Shown: positions 9,802 through 20,300, counted from the first letter of the stretch. The stretch: DNA of 64,000 nt from Candidatus Gastranaerophilales bacterium (GCA_947589425.1 CANQAV010000004.1:1-64000); one strand, 5' to 3'. Made by a program: numbers and translations. Notes: generated by a model from the letters alone, not told the origin.

Positions 9802-12800
9802 CTATTCATCAATTTCGTCTTTTATTTTTTCAACAGTTTCTTTTACTTCAGCAGCTTCCTGTTTTACTTCGGCAGCTTCTTGTTTTGGTGTATCAGCTGC
9901 TTTTGCTGCTTCCTGTTTTACTTCAGCAGCTTCCTGTTTTACTTCGGCAGCTTCTTGTTTTGGTGTATCAGCTGCTTTTGCTGCTTCCTGTTTTACTTCG
10001 GCTGCTTCCTGTTTTACTTCGGCTGCTTCCTGTTTTACTTCGACAGCTTCTTGTTTTACTTCGACAGCTTCTTGTTTTGGTGTATCAGCTGCTTTTGCTG
10101 CTTCCTGTTTTACTTCAGCAGCTTCCTGTTTTACTTCGGCTGCTTCCTGTTTTACTTCGACAGCTTCCTGTTTTACTTCGACAGCTTCTTGTTTTGGTGT
10201 ATCAGCTGCTTTTGCTGCTTCCTGTTTTACTTCAGCAGCTTCCTGTTTTACTTCAGCTTTATCACTTTCTTTTACAGAGCCGCCACCAAGGTCTATTGTG
10301 CCGTCTGAAGTTATATCATTATCTGCTTTTGCTGTTTCTTGGCTTGTATTGCCATTATCTTCACCACGATCGATTGCAGGATTGTCACCACAGTCTTCAC
10401 CTTCTGAAGGTTCAACTGAAGGTTCAACCGATGGCTCAACTGAAGGTTCAACCGATGGCTCAATTGAAGGTTCAACGGATGGCTCAATTGAAGGTTCAAC
10501 GGATGGCTCAATTGAAGGTTCGTCTGAAGGCTTAACAGTAGGCTCATCTGTTGGCTCATCTCCTACTATATCATCTCCCGGTTCTGCCGGAGTATCTTTG
10601 CTCGGGTCTTTTTCGGGACCTACAGGAGGATTTGGATCGCAGGTTACTGTTTCTTTTTCGACAACTGTTTCTTTTTCGACAACTGTTACGGGTACTTCTT
10701 CCGTTACCGTTCTATATCTTATGCTTGTGCCGCCGCCAACTCTTATTGTTTCGGTTTCTATTCTTGTTTCTACTCTTGTTCTTGTTACTGTTTCAACTTC
10801 TGTAACGACTTTTTCGACTACTCTTTCAGAAACGGAAATCTGAACATCAGTTACCGTAACAGTACTTGTAACTTCTTTTTCAATAACTGTTGGTTCGCCG
10901 TCTATTATTACAGTAGTTGTTTCGGTTTCTACACTTGTTATAACTTGAGGCTCAGGTTCTGATGCTACAGGCGTCGGTTCATTTACGGGTTCATCCTTCT
11001 TTGGTGTTGTAGGTGTTTTTGGTGTTACAGGTGCTTTTGCAGCTATGGGTGTATTGACTTTTGGAGCCGCAGGCATAGATTTGCGAACATAAGCAACATT
11101 TTCAATTACAATATGATCCATATCGGGATGACCTTCCTTAAGGTCTTTTACCGCCTGTAAATATTTATCATCATACAACATTTCATATTGGTCATAACCG
11201 TCGACTTTAGAGCTTGATAAGAATTCTTTCAAATCGCCGTTATTTTCAAAAATTTGTTGAAGAGCCGTTGCTGCAAGTGCCGTTGTTGCTTTAAAATCAG
11301 GTACATTATTTTCTTTGACTTTATCTTTTGCTTCTTCAATTTGTGCCCGTAAATCTTCAAGAGCAACAGGGTCGCTTCCGTTTTCTTGAATATATTCTCT
11401 TATGGCATATTCAATATTTCTTGCATCTTCATCATCTTTTGCTTTTTCGGTGTATGTTTCCAGAAGTTTTTCAACATCAACCTGTTCTTTTCCGTCTGCA
11501 TTTTTAACGGGCTCACCGTTTTCATCTTTGATTACGGCACTGTCTAAATCTGCATTTGCCAATTCATTTAATGCCGAGTCTTTAACGGCATCTTTTAAAC
11601 TGTATCCGTCAGTATATTCAACATTTGACAGGATATCGGAAGTATGATTAATATCATCAATATTCATTGAATTTGCGGTTGCATGGAGATATACCGTTCC
11701 GCCTCCGATATTATTTAAGAGATATTCTCTGCCGTCTAATGTAGGATCATCAGTTAATACCGATACTGATACTTCAGGGCATGTAATTTCAAAGTCTTTG
11801 CCTTCTTTTGCAATATAGCTGTCTATCATTTTGTTTAAGAAATTGCGTGATGATTCTTCTTTAATATCATCAAATATTTCATTATTTGCTTCATCAAGTC
11901 CTATTGCACGCAGAATTGCCTGACCTGCAAGATTTGCTTCACCGTTTTTATCAAACAAATCTCTGTCAGCGGGTATACCATAGTTATTTTCAATTGTTTC
12001 AAGGATATGCTCTTCAACTTCTTTTCTTATAGCTTCTTTTGCTTCTTCTGTTTGCTGATCTTGCGGAAGCGCATTGAAGTCTGCGATTTTTTGGCTTAAT
12101 TCGTCATTTTCGACTTTTAATTTTTCTTCTTTTGAATCAAAACCAATGCTGGTTTCAATGTTATCGGCTTTAACATCTCCGTCTGTTGCAAGCGTTTTAA
12201 CTCTTTGAAGATGTAATTTTGTGTTATCATCCAATCTTTCAAGAGAACGTCCCACAAGATCGGGATCCATAAAGTCTACGTCTGTTTTCGAAATTTCATC
12301 ATATTTTTTATTGGCTTTATCGGCATCAAATGCATCAATTGCATCTGTTAAGGTTTTAAATCCGTCTTTGCCGTTTTCGCCTAATGCTTCAATTATGTTA
12401 TATAATTCTTCGCCATATTGTGCTTTAAATTTATCGACATCTTTAATATCTGCGCTGCCGCCGTTATATGCGGAATTAAATATTTCATTAAGAGCTTCAA
12501 GAGTTGCATCATTTATATTTTCAAAATCAAATCCTTTATCTGTCATATTATAGACAAAATCCGTAAAATATGCTTCTTTTTGAAGCGCAGCATCCAATTC
12601 GCTTCTGTTATTGTCAAACAGGTTGCGAAGGATTGTTTCTTTTTCGCCGTTGTTTAGGTCCGTTCCGTATTTATTAAGAACTTGTTCCGAATTTGAAGTT
12701 TCAAGAGTAGAATCAAGCTCAACGGAATTGTCTTTAGGTGTTAGTTTTCTTTCGCCGTAATCTTTTGATGCAATTACGGTAATAGATGTAGAATTGCCTC

Positions 12801-13035
12801 TGGAGATGTCGTCATTGCCGTTTTCCATTGTGTCAAGATCGGATTTTGCCTGATCAAGTTCATCTAAAGCCTTTTTATCTTCGTCGGTTAAATCTCCTAC
12901 TTTTTTTTCTTGAGCATTTTTAACCGTCTTGTCTTTTTCTAAATCCTCAACTTGCTTTTTTTTGTCGTCAATTTGTTTTGGGGTAAAATGACTCCCAAAA
13001 AATACTTTACCCAGTTTTTCAAAGAATTCGGACAT
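9802..13035 (-). CDS. Very large acidic repeat protein of unknown function
   Basis: About 1077 residues from the ATG at 13035. The frame extends to a GTG at 13044, but that codon overlaps the AGGAAGG ribosome-binding site, which has ideal spacing to the ATG. No signal peptide or membrane segment is visible. Residues about 1-655 are acidic and helical with no recognised fold. A Pro/Lys linker follows, then a Val/Thr/Glu-rich beta-like block with VEKETV repeats, a run of EPSV/EPSI tetrapeptides, and finally many VKQEAAE heptads interrupted four times by [10 protein letters not shown]. One long unit (about 39 residues) is duplicated. The tail suggests a long amphipathic helix or spacer; the DNA repeats make length variation likely. 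It has its own terminator and a 323-bp upstream region. Confidence 0.8.
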   Translation of the reverse strand: MSEFFEKLGKVFFGSHFTPKQIDDKKKQVEDLEKDKTVKNAQEKKVGDLTDEDKKALDELDQAKSDLDTMENGNDDISRGNSTSITVIASKDYGERKLTPKDNSVELDSTLETSNSEQVLNKYGTDLNNGEKETILRNLFDNNRSELDAALQKEAYFTDFVYNMTDKGFDFENINDATLEALNEIFNSAYNGGSADIKDVDKFKAQYGEELYNIIEALGENGKDGFKTLTDAIDAFDADKANKKYDEISKTDVDFMDPDLVGRSLERLDDNTKLHLQRVKTLATDGDVKADNIETSIGFDSKEEKLKVENDELSQKIADFNALPQDQQTEEAKEAIRKEVEEHILETIENNYGIPADRDLFDKNGEANLAGQAILRAIGLDEANNEIFDDIKEESSRNFLNKMIDSYIAKEGKDFEITCPEVSVSVLTDDPTLDGREYLLNNIGGGTVYLHATANSMNIDDINHTSDILSNVEYTDGYSLKDAVKDSALNELANADLDSAVIKDENGEPVKNADGKEQVDVEKLLETYTEKAKDDEDARNIEYAIREYIQENGSDPVALEDLRAQIEEAKDKVKENNVPDFKATTALAATALQQIFENNGDLKEFLSSSKVDGYDQYEMLYDDKYLQAVKDLKEGHPDMDHIVIENVAYVRKSMPAAPKVNTPIAAKAPVTPKTPTTPKKDEPVNEPTPVASEPEPQVITSVETETTTVIIDGEPTVIEKEVTSTVTVTDVQISVSERVVEKVVTEVETVTRTRVETRIETETIRVGGGTSIRYRTVTEEVPVTVVEKETVVEKETVTCDPNPPVGPEKDPSKDTPAEPGDDIVGDEPTDEPTVKPSDEPSIEPSVEPSIEPSVEPSIEPSVEPSVEPSVEPSVEPSEGEDCGDNPAIDRGEDNGNTSQETAKADNDITSDGTIDLGGGSVKESDKAEVKQEAAEVKQEAAKAADTPKQEAVEVKQEAVEVKQEAAEVKQEAAEVKQEAAKAADTPKQEAVEVKQEAVEVKQEAAEVKQEAAEVKQEAAKAADTPKQEAAEVKQEAAEVKQEAAKAADTPKQEAAEVKQEAAEVKETVEKIKDEIDE

Positions 13036-13358
13036 ATCTTGCACCTTCCTTTTTTATTGTTGTTCTACTAATACTAAAGACATAAATCCACAATATGCTT
13101 ACTTTTAAACATGGTATGATTTCTTATTTTACAAAAGTTAACAATGCGCACAACATCAAATAGTATGATTTTTATTTTTTACATATTATTTATAAAAAAT
13201 TTTAAGAATAATTTTTGCTAAAAATATTAAATTTCTTTACAAAATTATAACAAATGCCAGAATGTAAATAATTGTAACAAAATTATATAAATGTGATATA
13301 TTTTTTATTTAATTTGTTTTTATAAATATATAAGACAAAGCTTTATAAAGGATATTTT
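13036..13358. promoter_or_regulatory. Divergent AT-rich intergenic region
   Basis: This gap separates two divergently read genes and must contain both promoters. It is very AT-rich, with many possible -10 boxes, so no single promoter can be chosen with confidence. No small gene or strong hairpin was seen. Confidence 0.4.
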
Positions 13359-13565
13359 ATGGACAGCAGAACGAGTTCAATTTTGATTAATTTAGACTTA
13401 AATTTAAATTCTAAATTTGTTTCAAACAAATACATGGATTTTAAGGCAAATATTCAAGCAACAGAGAAATCAAACGAAAAGAAAATATATAATTCTCTGC
13501 GTCAGACCCTAAGAGAGTCTTATCTGACAGGCTCGCTGAGATACGGAAACAACTTTGTGTATTAA
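13359..13565 (+). CDS. Small hypothetical protein
   Basis: A 68-residue, basic, polar protein with no signal peptide or recognised motif. It is supported as real by a good ribosome-binding site (AAAGGA, 7 nt before the ATG), its own 300-bp promoter region and a clear terminator 25 bp after the stop codon. The C-terminal half (YNSLRQTLRESYLTGSLRYG) could form an amphipathic helix. No function is offered. Confidence 0.6.
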   Translation: MDSRTSSILINLDLNLNSKFVSNKYMDFKANIQATEKSNEKKIYNSLRQTLRESYLTGSLRYGNNFVY

Positions 13566-13590
13566 TACAATGTTGATGAACAATATATGA

Positions 13591-13616
13591 AAAGACGGTT
13601 TATACCGTCTTTTTTG
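13591..13616 (+). terminator. Terminator after the 68-residue gene
   Basis: The AAAAGACGGT/ACCGTCTTTT stem is followed by a T tract. The sequence from 13617 to 13799 is AT-rich and holds only the likely promoter of the next gene. Confidence 0.85.
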
Positions 13617-13799
13617 TTGCAAGATTTACGCAATTGAGGATATTTTAATTAAAATTTGGTATAAAATTCAAAAAATGCTTGTGCAAATATAAATTTTTAT
13701 ATAAAATAGTTATTGTAGTTTTTAATGAGAGTGTATTAACATATTGCCTGTTAAAATTTTATTATGTGATGGGTCTAAAATAATAGAAAGATTATCCTA

Positions 13800-14549
13800 A
13801 TGTATACTAATAAATGCATTAAATGCGGTAAAGAATTTGAAACTAAAAACCCGAAAAGGGTTATTTGCCCCGATTGTTTATATCCCGAAAGAACAACCGC
13901 AGCAGATATGCCGACAGACGAAAACGGCGCTGCGCAAGATTTTTCCCGTGGTTATTCAGCAGGCTCGGGAAATCCCGAAGGATATAGCAGAAGATACGGC
14001 AATCGACCCGGAAGTCAAGGCGGATACAATAAAAACAGAAATAATCGTCCGAATAATCAGGGCGGATTTCAAAAAAGAGGTCAACGCCCTCAAAACGGAA
14101 AATTCAACAAAAAGAGCCCGAGACCGAATAAATCAAAACCGTTATTAATAAGCAAAGAACAACTGGCTCAAATTGAAGAGATGTATAAAAAAATGCTTCC
14201 CCTTCCAAATCCGGATGCACACGAAGTTATCGCTGCGGCAATTGAATTAGAGCCTAAAAAAGTATTTTTCGGAATTAACCTGATAAGACAGAAAATGATG
14301 CTTCCGAAAGTTCAATTTCCAAAAAGAAAGCTTGCAATAACCCCTGATCAGATGATGGCAATTAAGAATTTATATGAGCCATTGCTTCCGCTTCCCCCTA
14401 TAGGATGCCATAAAATTCTTGCAGCACAGCTTAAAATGGACGAATGGCGTGTGCATGTGGGAATTGGGCTTGTAAGAAAACAAATGGGACTTGACAGGTG
14501 GAATGAGAACAGGGAAGATATTCCCGACGAATTCAAGAAAAAAGCGTAA
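13800..14549 (+). CDS. Zinc-ribbon protein with disordered linker and duplicated domain
   Basis: 249 residues. A zinc ribbon uses Cys6, Cys9, Cys23 and Cys26 (CIKCG...ICPDC). A Gly/Asn/Arg-rich, probably disordered linker (about 40-115) resembles RG/RGG-type RNA-binding tails. Two copies of an approximately 55-residue helical domain follow (about 117-170 and 177-232), sharing QLAQIEEMY/QMMAIKNLY, the LPLP turn, a central His, an IAA/LAA helix and GINLIRQKM/GIGLVRKQM. I do not recognise the domain. The composition suggests nucleic-acid binding. It stands alone; the stop codon is followed directly by palindromic repeats. Confidence 0.75.
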   Translation: MYTNKCIKCGKEFETKNPKRVICPDCLYPERTTAADMPTDENGAAQDFSRGYSAGSGNPEGYSRRYGNRPGSQGGYNKNRNNRPNNQGGFQKRGQRPQNGKFNKKSPRPNKSKPLLISKEQLAQIEEMYKKMLPLPNPDAHEVIAAAIELEPKKVFFGINLIRQKMMLPKVQFPKRKLAITPDQMMAIKNLYEPLLPLPPIGCHKILAAQLKMDEWRVHVGIGLVRKQMGLDRWNENREDIPDEFKKKA

Positions 14550-15150
14550 GCCGGAGTGAAGCCGTAAAAAAAATGGCAATGCGTTGAGCATTGACATTTT
14601 TAGGCGTAACTATCGATAGGCGACGTAGGATGTTGAGCGTTTGAGCATCTGAGGAGTATAGAAGGACATGTTTTATACTGGCAGCAGTAAGACCCTGAAA
14701 CGAGTTCAGGGTGACAGTATACAAAGATGCCGGTATTCTAACACCCAACTACGCATGTCATGCTGAATTCATTTCAGCATCTGACCAGGCTTCGCAATAC
14801 ACAATAATTTTGCAAACCATGTTTCTTTTATCCTCTACATATAAGACCCTGAAATAAATTCAGGGTGACAGTATACAGGGATGTAAGTATTCTAACACCT
14901 AACTACACTGTCATGCTGAACTGACTAGAAAATATCGTGAGCGTTATTTTCTGTCCTCTGTGAGCATTTCAGCATCTGAGGAGTATAGAAACACATGTTT
15001 TATACTGGCAGTAGTAAGACCCTGAAACGAGTTCAGGGTGACAGGGCAAGGGGTGATGTGATTAATGCATACTTCGGTCCCACAAGGCTCGTAACTCGCC
15101 TGTTTGCTTTGTAAAATTCAGGGTGACAATTATAGTGTATTGCACTCAAA
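14550..15150. repeat. Cluster of palindromic intergenic repeats
   Basis: No gene is present. Short palindromes ACCCTGAA-loop-TTCAGGGT occur at 14692-14712, 14846-14866 and 15019-15039. A second family, ATGCTGAA-loop-TTCAGCAT, occurs at 14760-14780 with a 5-nt loop and at 14913-14975 with a 47-nt loop that itself contains AGAAAATA/TATTTTCT arms (14927-14934, 14945-14952). A 74-bp direct repeat lies at 14644-14717 and 14971-15044. A shortened copy of the long palindrome (see 48346) occupies 15079-15128. Segments near 14812-14860 match 48308-48350. Confidence 0.85.
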
Positions 15151-15155
15151 ATATC

Positions 15156-16127
15156 TTATTTAAGCGCTCCTGCTCCTGATATAACCTCAGTAATTTCCTG
15201 AGTAATTTTTGCCTGTCGCTCTTTATTATATTCAATCGTTAAATTAGCTATCATCTCTCCGGCATTATTTGTAGCAGCACTCATTGCAGTCATTCTTGAA
15301 GCCAATTCGCTTGCCGTTGCTTCTAAAAGAGCCTGATAAATAATATTTGTTATATACATCGGAACGATTTTTTTTAATACCGTTTTTAAATCAGGAATAA
15401 ATTCACTTAACGGCTGGATTGTTTTTCCTTTAATGTTAATTTTAAGTTCTTCATCAAGTTCTTTGTTTCTGAAATCTTTTATTGTTTCTTTGTCTGTAAC
15501 GGCGGGAAGAAGCTGCCAATTTTCAACGGTATATGTCATCATATTTTTATATCTTGTTGTTATGAGCTGGATTTCATCAATATTATCCGCAATATAATCT
15601 TCTGCAAGATTTGATGCGATTATAAAAGCAGAGCTTGAATTAATTCCGTCAAGTACATTTATATATGTTTTTTTGATTTCAAAATTATACTGTTTTTGTG
15701 CGGTTTTTATTGCAGGTATTGCTTTTTGCCCGACAAGATAAACAATTACTTTTTTGCCTTCACGGGTATAATTTTTTATCATATTAATACTGTACCTTAC
15801 AATATTTGCACTATATGCACCGGCAAGCCCCTTGTTGGATGAAATTATGACTATTCCTACGGTATCTATTTCCCTTTTTAATAAAAGGGCTTTATAATTT
15901 TCAATGGATTGATTTTTGCTAACGGATGTGCTAAGCCCGTCTTTCTGCGCTTCTTTATACGCAAAACTGAACATTTTATGCAATGCATTTGTAAAGGGAC
16001 GTGATGCCCTAACATTGTTTTCCGCTTTTTTTACTTTTGCCGCCGCAACCATTTTCATGGCACGGGTAATTTTTTGAGTATTTTTAATACTGTTTATTCT
16101 GTCTTTTACATTTCGAAGATTTGACAT
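15156..16127 (-). CDS. atpG: ATP synthase gamma subunit
   Basis: Central rotor shaft of F1, turning inside the alpha/beta hexamer. The N-terminal helix (NLRNVKDRINSIKNTQKITR) and C-terminal helix (SELASRMTAMSAATNNAGEM and after) are strongly conserved. At 323 residues it is longer than the usual 285-290 and near the cyanobacterial size; extra residues lie near 55-75 and in the stretch before PLSEF. It is the last gene of the operon, 11 nt after a membrane-protein gene. Beta and epsilon do not follow, so they must be elsewhere, as in cyanobacteria. Confidence 0.95.
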   Translation of the reverse strand: MSNLRNVKDRINSIKNTQKITRAMKMVAAAKVKKAENNVRASRPFTNALHKMFSFAYKEAQKDGLSTSVSKNQSIENYKALLLKREIDTVGIVIISSNKGLAGAYSANIVRYSINMIKNYTREGKKVIVYLVGQKAIPAIKTAQKQYNFEIKKTYINVLDGINSSSAFIIASNLAEDYIADNIDEIQLITTRYKNMMTYTVENWQLLPAVTDKETIKDFRNKELDEELKINIKGKTIQPLSEFIPDLKTVLKKIVPMYITNIIYQALLEATASELASRMTAMSAATNNAGEMIANLTIEYNKERQAKITQEITEVISGAGALK

Positions 16128-16138
16128 TTTTCTCCTTT

Positions 16139-16771
16139 TTATTGTTCCGGGTCAAATGTGTTGTTTGCATATTGCGCCGTCAAGTCATAAAGTGAATAAA
16201 AAAGCATAGGCATTGTTATCAGCGCACCAATTCCCAAGGTTACACCCGTTAACATAGATAATACTATTACAATAACTCCCATTAATAATACATATTTAAT
16301 AAAATCAATTCCGTTGTTCTGACTTACGATAGTGTTAATTTGCGATAAATTGAAAAATGCTGAAAATTTTAAATCTTTTATATAAGATATCTGTGCAGCT
16401 GCGTTGTAATAAAGAATAATTAATATAGCAACCATACAAATACCTGTAGTAAGTATAGAGCCGTTCGGGTCGGTAAAGGAAGCTAAACCTGCAAACATTG
16501 CCGGAATACATAGTAATTGTATAAGTATATAGAAAAGGAAGGCGTATAAACCGGCGCCAAGAATATTTTTTGTATTATTCCAGCCGTATAGCCCGGCATT
16601 TGGGTTTTTAGCTTTTTCATGTGCATTACATATAAAATATCCGATTAGATATATCCCCACAAAAGGAATAACCATACTCAAAACAAATATTACGTGAAAT
16701 AAAACAAATTTTTTAAACCATGTTTTGTCCTGAAATGGGGATTTTAGTGCTTGACCTATGTCTAATCTCAT
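16139..16771 (-). CDS. Multipass membrane protein in the ATP synthase operon (DUF4013-like)
   Basis: 210 residues with about five hydrophobic segments and short polar loops. The overall pattern (an N-terminal amphipathic stretch with W-F-K-K before the first membrane span, a YNAAAQISYIKDLKFSAFFN loop, then paired C-terminal spans rich in Gly and ending in LYDLTAQYA) resembles the DUF4013 family of unknown function; that naming is tentative. It sits between the 285-residue membrane protein and atpG with little spacing, so it should be co-transcribed with the synthase. It resembles its upstream neighbour in layout (both have a DLKxSxFFN motif and a C-terminal DLTAQ/DMSAQ motif), suggesting a duplication. 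Confidence 0.75.
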   Translation of the reverse strand: MRLDIGQALKSPFQDKTWFKKFVLFHVIFVLSMVIPFVGIYLIGYFICNAHEKAKNPNAGLYGWNNTKNILGAGLYAFLFYILIQLLCIPAMFAGLASFTDPNGSILTTGICMVAILIILYYNAAAQISYIKDLKFSAFFNLSQINTIVSQNNGIDFIKYVLLMGVIVIVLSMLTGVTLGIGALITMPMLFYSLYDLTAQYANNTFDPEQ

Positions 16772-16821
16772 CTTTTTCTTCTCCTATTTTTAAGTATATT
16801 TTTAGTTTTTGTTTGTTGCTG

Positions 16822-17679
16822 CTATTCTTTTTTTAAATTTTTACAATATTTACCTTTATTTATATCCGTATTCGTGATAATTTTTCTCATAAATTGAGCG
16901 CTCATATCCGTTAGTATATAAAAAAGATAAGGTAATATAATGCAATAAGCAAATATAACGCTAACAAAGATGTATACCTCGCCTGAGCCCCCTTCGCTGC
17001 TTAATAAATTAAATGAAGATGCAATAAGAATTGCTATAACTATAACCGGCAGGGTAATTATAAGCGAATAAAAACTTATTGAAATAAGAATATAGTTAAT
17101 AAAAATGTAAGCTGCACAGTCTTTTAGGTTTTCAACTTTTTTAAGAGCGTTTATCATTGTTAAAAAATTAAAAAATGAACTTAATTTTAAATCAATACTA
17201 AAAAATGAAAGACTGAGCATTAAAACGGTAATTAAAATCGGAAAAAGAATCCATATAACGGATTCTGCAAATGAATCGTTTGTTCCCGTTATAAAATTTA
17301 TTATACGGGGAGCGCTAAAGATTAAGTACCATATTAGTGTGCCTATTGAAGCAGCCAAGCCTGTTTTTAATATGCGTATAATATTAAACGAATTATGAGC
17401 GGGCTCATCAGGCTTTAATATTCGATAGTTTATAAGATTGCAAAAATATCCGAGCAGATATACCCAAGATACAATAAATAAAAATATCCATATAATCTCG
17501 TTTAAATCATTATAGGGAGCGTTTTTTGTAATAATTGAAACCGGATTTACGCCTTTGATAAGTGCGGCATAAAATATTAGAGTTGTTGGTATAAGCAGAA
17601 AAACGTAGTTTAAAAACCTGTTTTTTTGCTTAAACATATATGTAATAACAGTTTTTATATTGTATCCGAAAATATCCAT
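16822..17679 (-). CDS. Multipass membrane protein in the ATP synthase operon (paralogue)
   Basis: 285 residues with about six membrane spans. It shares with the next gene the IDLKLSSFFNFLTMINALKK loop and a late ILTDMSAQF segment, so the two look like diverged paralogues of a DUF4013-like family. It starts 21 nt after the atpA stop codon and lies on the same strand, which predicts co-transcription with alpha and gamma. It is not atpI or atpZ, which normally precede the a subunit. Possible roles include synthase assembly or an unrelated envelope function; the sequence does not decide. Confidence 0.75.
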   Translation of the reverse strand: MDIFGYNIKTVITYMFKQKNRFLNYVFLLIPTTLIFYAALIKGVNPVSIITKNAPYNDLNEIIWIFLFIVSWVYLLGYFCNLINYRILKPDEPAHNSFNIIRILKTGLAASIGTLIWYLIFSAPRIINFITGTNDSFAESVIWILFPILITVLMLSLSFFSIDLKLSSFFNFLTMINALKKVENLKDCAAYIFINYILISISFYSLIITLPVIVIAILIASSFNLLSSEGGSGEVYIFVSVIFAYCIILPYLFYILTDMSAQFMRKIITNTDINKGKYCKNLKKE

Positions 17680-17700
17680 ATTCTGTTTTTGTTTCTTGAT

Positions 17701-19221
17701 TTATACCTTGAAAATATTTTCTTTAAAGTTTTTAATGTGTTCGATAAGCTCTTCCTTATCTTTGTCTTCAAGTTTTTCGCCGTCATTAAGCCTTTTTTCC
17801 AAATCAGAGCAGTTAATTGAAAAATATTCAAAGAATTGTTTTTTAAATTCCTGAATATTTTTATTTTCAACATCATCAATATATCCTTCGTTTGCACAGA
17901 ACAAAATTGCAACCTGATAAGCAACGCTTAAAGGATTGTATTGGGGCTGTATTAATACCTGAGTTAATTTTTCTCCTTTTAAAAGCTGTGCTTTTGTGAC
18001 GCTGTCCAAATCGGAAGCAAATTGAGCAAATGCCGCAAGTTCTCTATATTGCGCCAAATCAAGTCTTAATTGCCCCGCAACTTGTTTAATGCCTTTTGTT
18101 TGAGCGGCACCTCCCACACGGGATACCGATATACCTGCGTTAATTGCCGGTCTTTGACCTGCATTGAATAAATTTGTTTCTAAAAATATCTGCCCGTCAG
18201 TAATTGAAATTACATTTGTCGGGATGTAAGCCGAAACATCGCCTGCCTGTGTTTCAATTATGGGGAGTGCGGTAATTGAGCCCGCTCCTCTTTCATCCGA
18301 TAATTTGCAGGCACGCTCAAGCAGCCTTGAATGAAGATAGAATACATCTCCGGGGTATGCTTCACGTCCCGGAGGTCTTTTTAAAAGGAGGCTCATTGCC
18401 CTGTATGCCTGTGCGTGTTTTGTAAGGTCATCATATATAATTAGTACGTGTTTGCCTTCTTCTAAAAATTCTTCAGCCATTGCGCAACCCGAGAATGGCG
18501 CAATATATTGAAGAGGTGCGGAATTATCGGCAGTGGACGAAACAATTATTGTATAGTCCATTGCTCCTTTTTCTTCAAGTGTTTTTGCCAAATGTGCTAC
18601 CGTTGATGTTTTTTGACCTATTGCGACATATATACAGATAACACCTTTTCCTTTTTGATTAATTATTGTATCTATTGCAATTGCGGTTTTACCTGTTTGT
18701 CTGTCGCCGATTATAAGTTCCCTTTGTCCTCTGCCGATAGGAGTCAGGGCATCAATTGCGCTCAAACCTGTTTGCAGGGGCTCATGAACTGATTTTCTTT
18801 CGATTATACCGGGGGCAACTCTTTCAATCGGTCTTGTTTTTTGGGTTGTTATGTCGCCTTTTCCGTCGACGGGTTTACCTGTCGGGTCTACTATTCTTCC
18901 TATTAGCGCTTCTCCTACGGGAACGGATGCAATTCTTCCCGTTGCACGAGCGGAAGTGCCTTCTTTTATTTTTGTGTAATCGCCTAAAATAACCACTCCG
19001 ACATTATCTTCTTCAAGATTTAACGTTATACCCAAAGTCTTGTTCTCATCGTCAAATTCAACAAGTTCTGATGCCATGACGTTTTTGAGCCCGTATATTC
19101 TTGATATACCGTCCGAGATTTCAACAACGCTTCCGGTGTTTGAAACCTCGGTTTTTGCATCATAATTTTTAATCTTTTCTCTTATAATAGAACTAATTTC
19201 ATCAGGTCTGATTACTGCCAT
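17701..19221 (-). CDS. atpA: ATP synthase alpha subunit
   Basis: Nucleotide-binding, non-catalytic subunit of F1. The Walker A motif GDRQTGKT is at residues 172-179, preceded by the beta-barrel N-domain and followed by the conserved [11 protein letters not shown] and [10 protein letters not shown] segments. The 506-residue length is standard. It lies 22 nt after atpH. The gene-coupled arrangement of delta before alpha is as in other atp operons; the genes after it (two membrane proteins) are not standard. Confidence 0.98.
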   Translation of the reverse strand: MAVIRPDEISSIIREKIKNYDAKTEVSNTGSVVEISDGISRIYGLKNVMASELVEFDDENKTLGITLNLEEDNVGVVILGDYTKIKEGTSARATGRIASVPVGEALIGRIVDPTGKPVDGKGDITTQKTRPIERVAPGIIERKSVHEPLQTGLSAIDALTPIGRGQRELIIGDRQTGKTAIAIDTIINQKGKGVICIYVAIGQKTSTVAHLAKTLEEKGAMDYTIIVSSTADNSAPLQYIAPFSGCAMAEEFLEEGKHVLIIYDDLTKHAQAYRAMSLLLKRPPGREAYPGDVFYLHSRLLERACKLSDERGAGSITALPIIETQAGDVSAYIPTNVISITDGQIFLETNLFNAGQRPAINAGISVSRVGGAAQTKGIKQVAGQLRLDLAQYRELAAFAQFASDLDSVTKAQLLKGEKLTQVLIQPQYNPLSVAYQVAILFCANEGYIDDVENKNIQEFKKQFFEYFSINCSDLEKRLNDGEKLEDKDKEELIEHIKNFKENIFKV

Positions 19222-19243
19222 ATATTTTTTCCTTTTTTTATTG

Positions 19244-19792
19244 TTATTTTATTAATTCCTGTTTGAGTTTTTCAATTTTGTGCAAAAATGATGTATCTAA
19301 GACTCTGTCTTCCGTTTGATATATCAATCCTGCAATAATTGAAGGATTTAAAATATAGTTTATTTGTATATTTTTATTTAATTTTTCTTTGATTTTATTT
19401 TCAATTTCTTGTTTTTTTTCTTCCGTGAGTTCAATTGCGCTTGTAACCGTGACTTTTACAATATTATCAAGTTTATCCGCCATTTCATTAAAAGCATCAA
19501 CAATAGAATAAATTAAATTAAATCTGTTTTCTTCTACCAGCAATTTTAAAAAGTTTTGTACCGTTTCATTTGTATCACGTTCAAAAACAGAATTAATTAT
19601 CTCTTTTTTATCTGTAATTGAAACAATGGGGTTTGTTATAACGGAATATAATTCGGGTGATGACTGAAGTATTGTTTTGACATTTTCGACACCTTTTTTA
19701 ATTTGACCGTTGTCTTGTTTATTGTCAGTCATTATTCCAATTAATGATTTTGCGTATCTTTTTGCTATTGATAAATTGTCTTTGTTGTTCAT
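19244..19792 (-). CDS. atpH: ATP synthase delta subunit
   Basis: Peripheral-stalk cap joining the b subunits to alpha (OSCP type). It is 182 residues long, with the expected N-terminal helical domain ([11 protein letters not shown]) and the C-terminal segment [20 protein letters not shown]. Its ATG overlaps the atpF stop codon by one base (TAATG), which favours translational coupling. Confidence 0.93.
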   Translation of the reverse strand: MNNKDNLSIAKRYAKSLIGIMTDNKQDNGQIKKGVENVKTILQSSPELYSVITNPIVSITDKKEIINSVFERDTNETVQNFLKLLVEENRFNLIYSIVDAFNEMADKLDNIVKVTVTSAIELTEEKKQEIENKIKEKLNKNIQINYILNPSIIAGLIYQTEDRVLDTSFLHKIEKLKQELIK

Positions 19793-20292
19793 TATTTTAG
19801 TCCGTTAATCTCTTCAATGCTTTTTTGCAGAAATTGTTCGTGATATTCCGGTTTTTCATTTAATAATTTTATTACGTGTTTTTTTGCAAGCTCAATTGAA
19901 GCAAGCACTGTTTTTTGAGATAAATTTGATTTTATCTTAAACTCTTTGTTTGCAACTATTTTTTCAGTATTTTCTTTAATTTTTTGTATAATTTTTTGGG
20001 ATTCCAGTGAAAATTTTTCCTCTATTTGCAAAATGTTTTTTTCTCCCAAATCCTCAATTTCTTTTATTTCATTGGGGATATTTGAAATAATTTTACGGGT
20101 GTTTTCAAGTTCTTGAATTGATTTATCTTTTGCATTTGTTGAATTATCAATTTTAGTTTTAACTTCATTTACCGCTTTTTGAAGTTTGTCGCCTAATTTG
20201 CAAGATTTGAAGATTAGCCAAATTAAAGCAAGCATTATAATAAAATTGATAACATTTGATTCAAGTATGTTATTTATATTCAAAATATCCAT
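19792..20292 (-). CDS. atpF: ATP synthase b subunit
   Basis: Peripheral stalk subunit. A single N-terminal membrane span (about 13-32) is followed by a long charged helix up to residue 166. It is weakly conserved, as is normal for b. A second b-type gene lies just upstream, giving the b/b' heterodimer found in cyanobacteria and a few other lineages. Confidence 0.85.
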   Translation of the reverse strand: MDILNINNILESNVINFIIMLALIWLIFKSCKLGDKLQKAVNEVKTKIDNSTNAKDKSIQELENTRKIISNIPNEIKEIEDLGEKNILQIEEKFSLESQKIIQKIKENTEKIVANKEFKIKSNLSQKTVLASIELAKKHVIKLLNEKPEYHEQFLQKSIEEINGLK

Positions 20293-20300
20293 TTTGTTCC

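Noticed and set aside
9880-10843. Several open frames on the plus strand rich in Leu/Val/Phe or Ser/Gly
   Set aside because: They are antisense readings of the repeat tail of the large acidic protein, which has the start site, terminator and coding continuity.
14550-15150. CRISPR array
   Set aside because: Repeats are palindromes of several kinds at irregular spacing, with no unique spacers and no cas genes.
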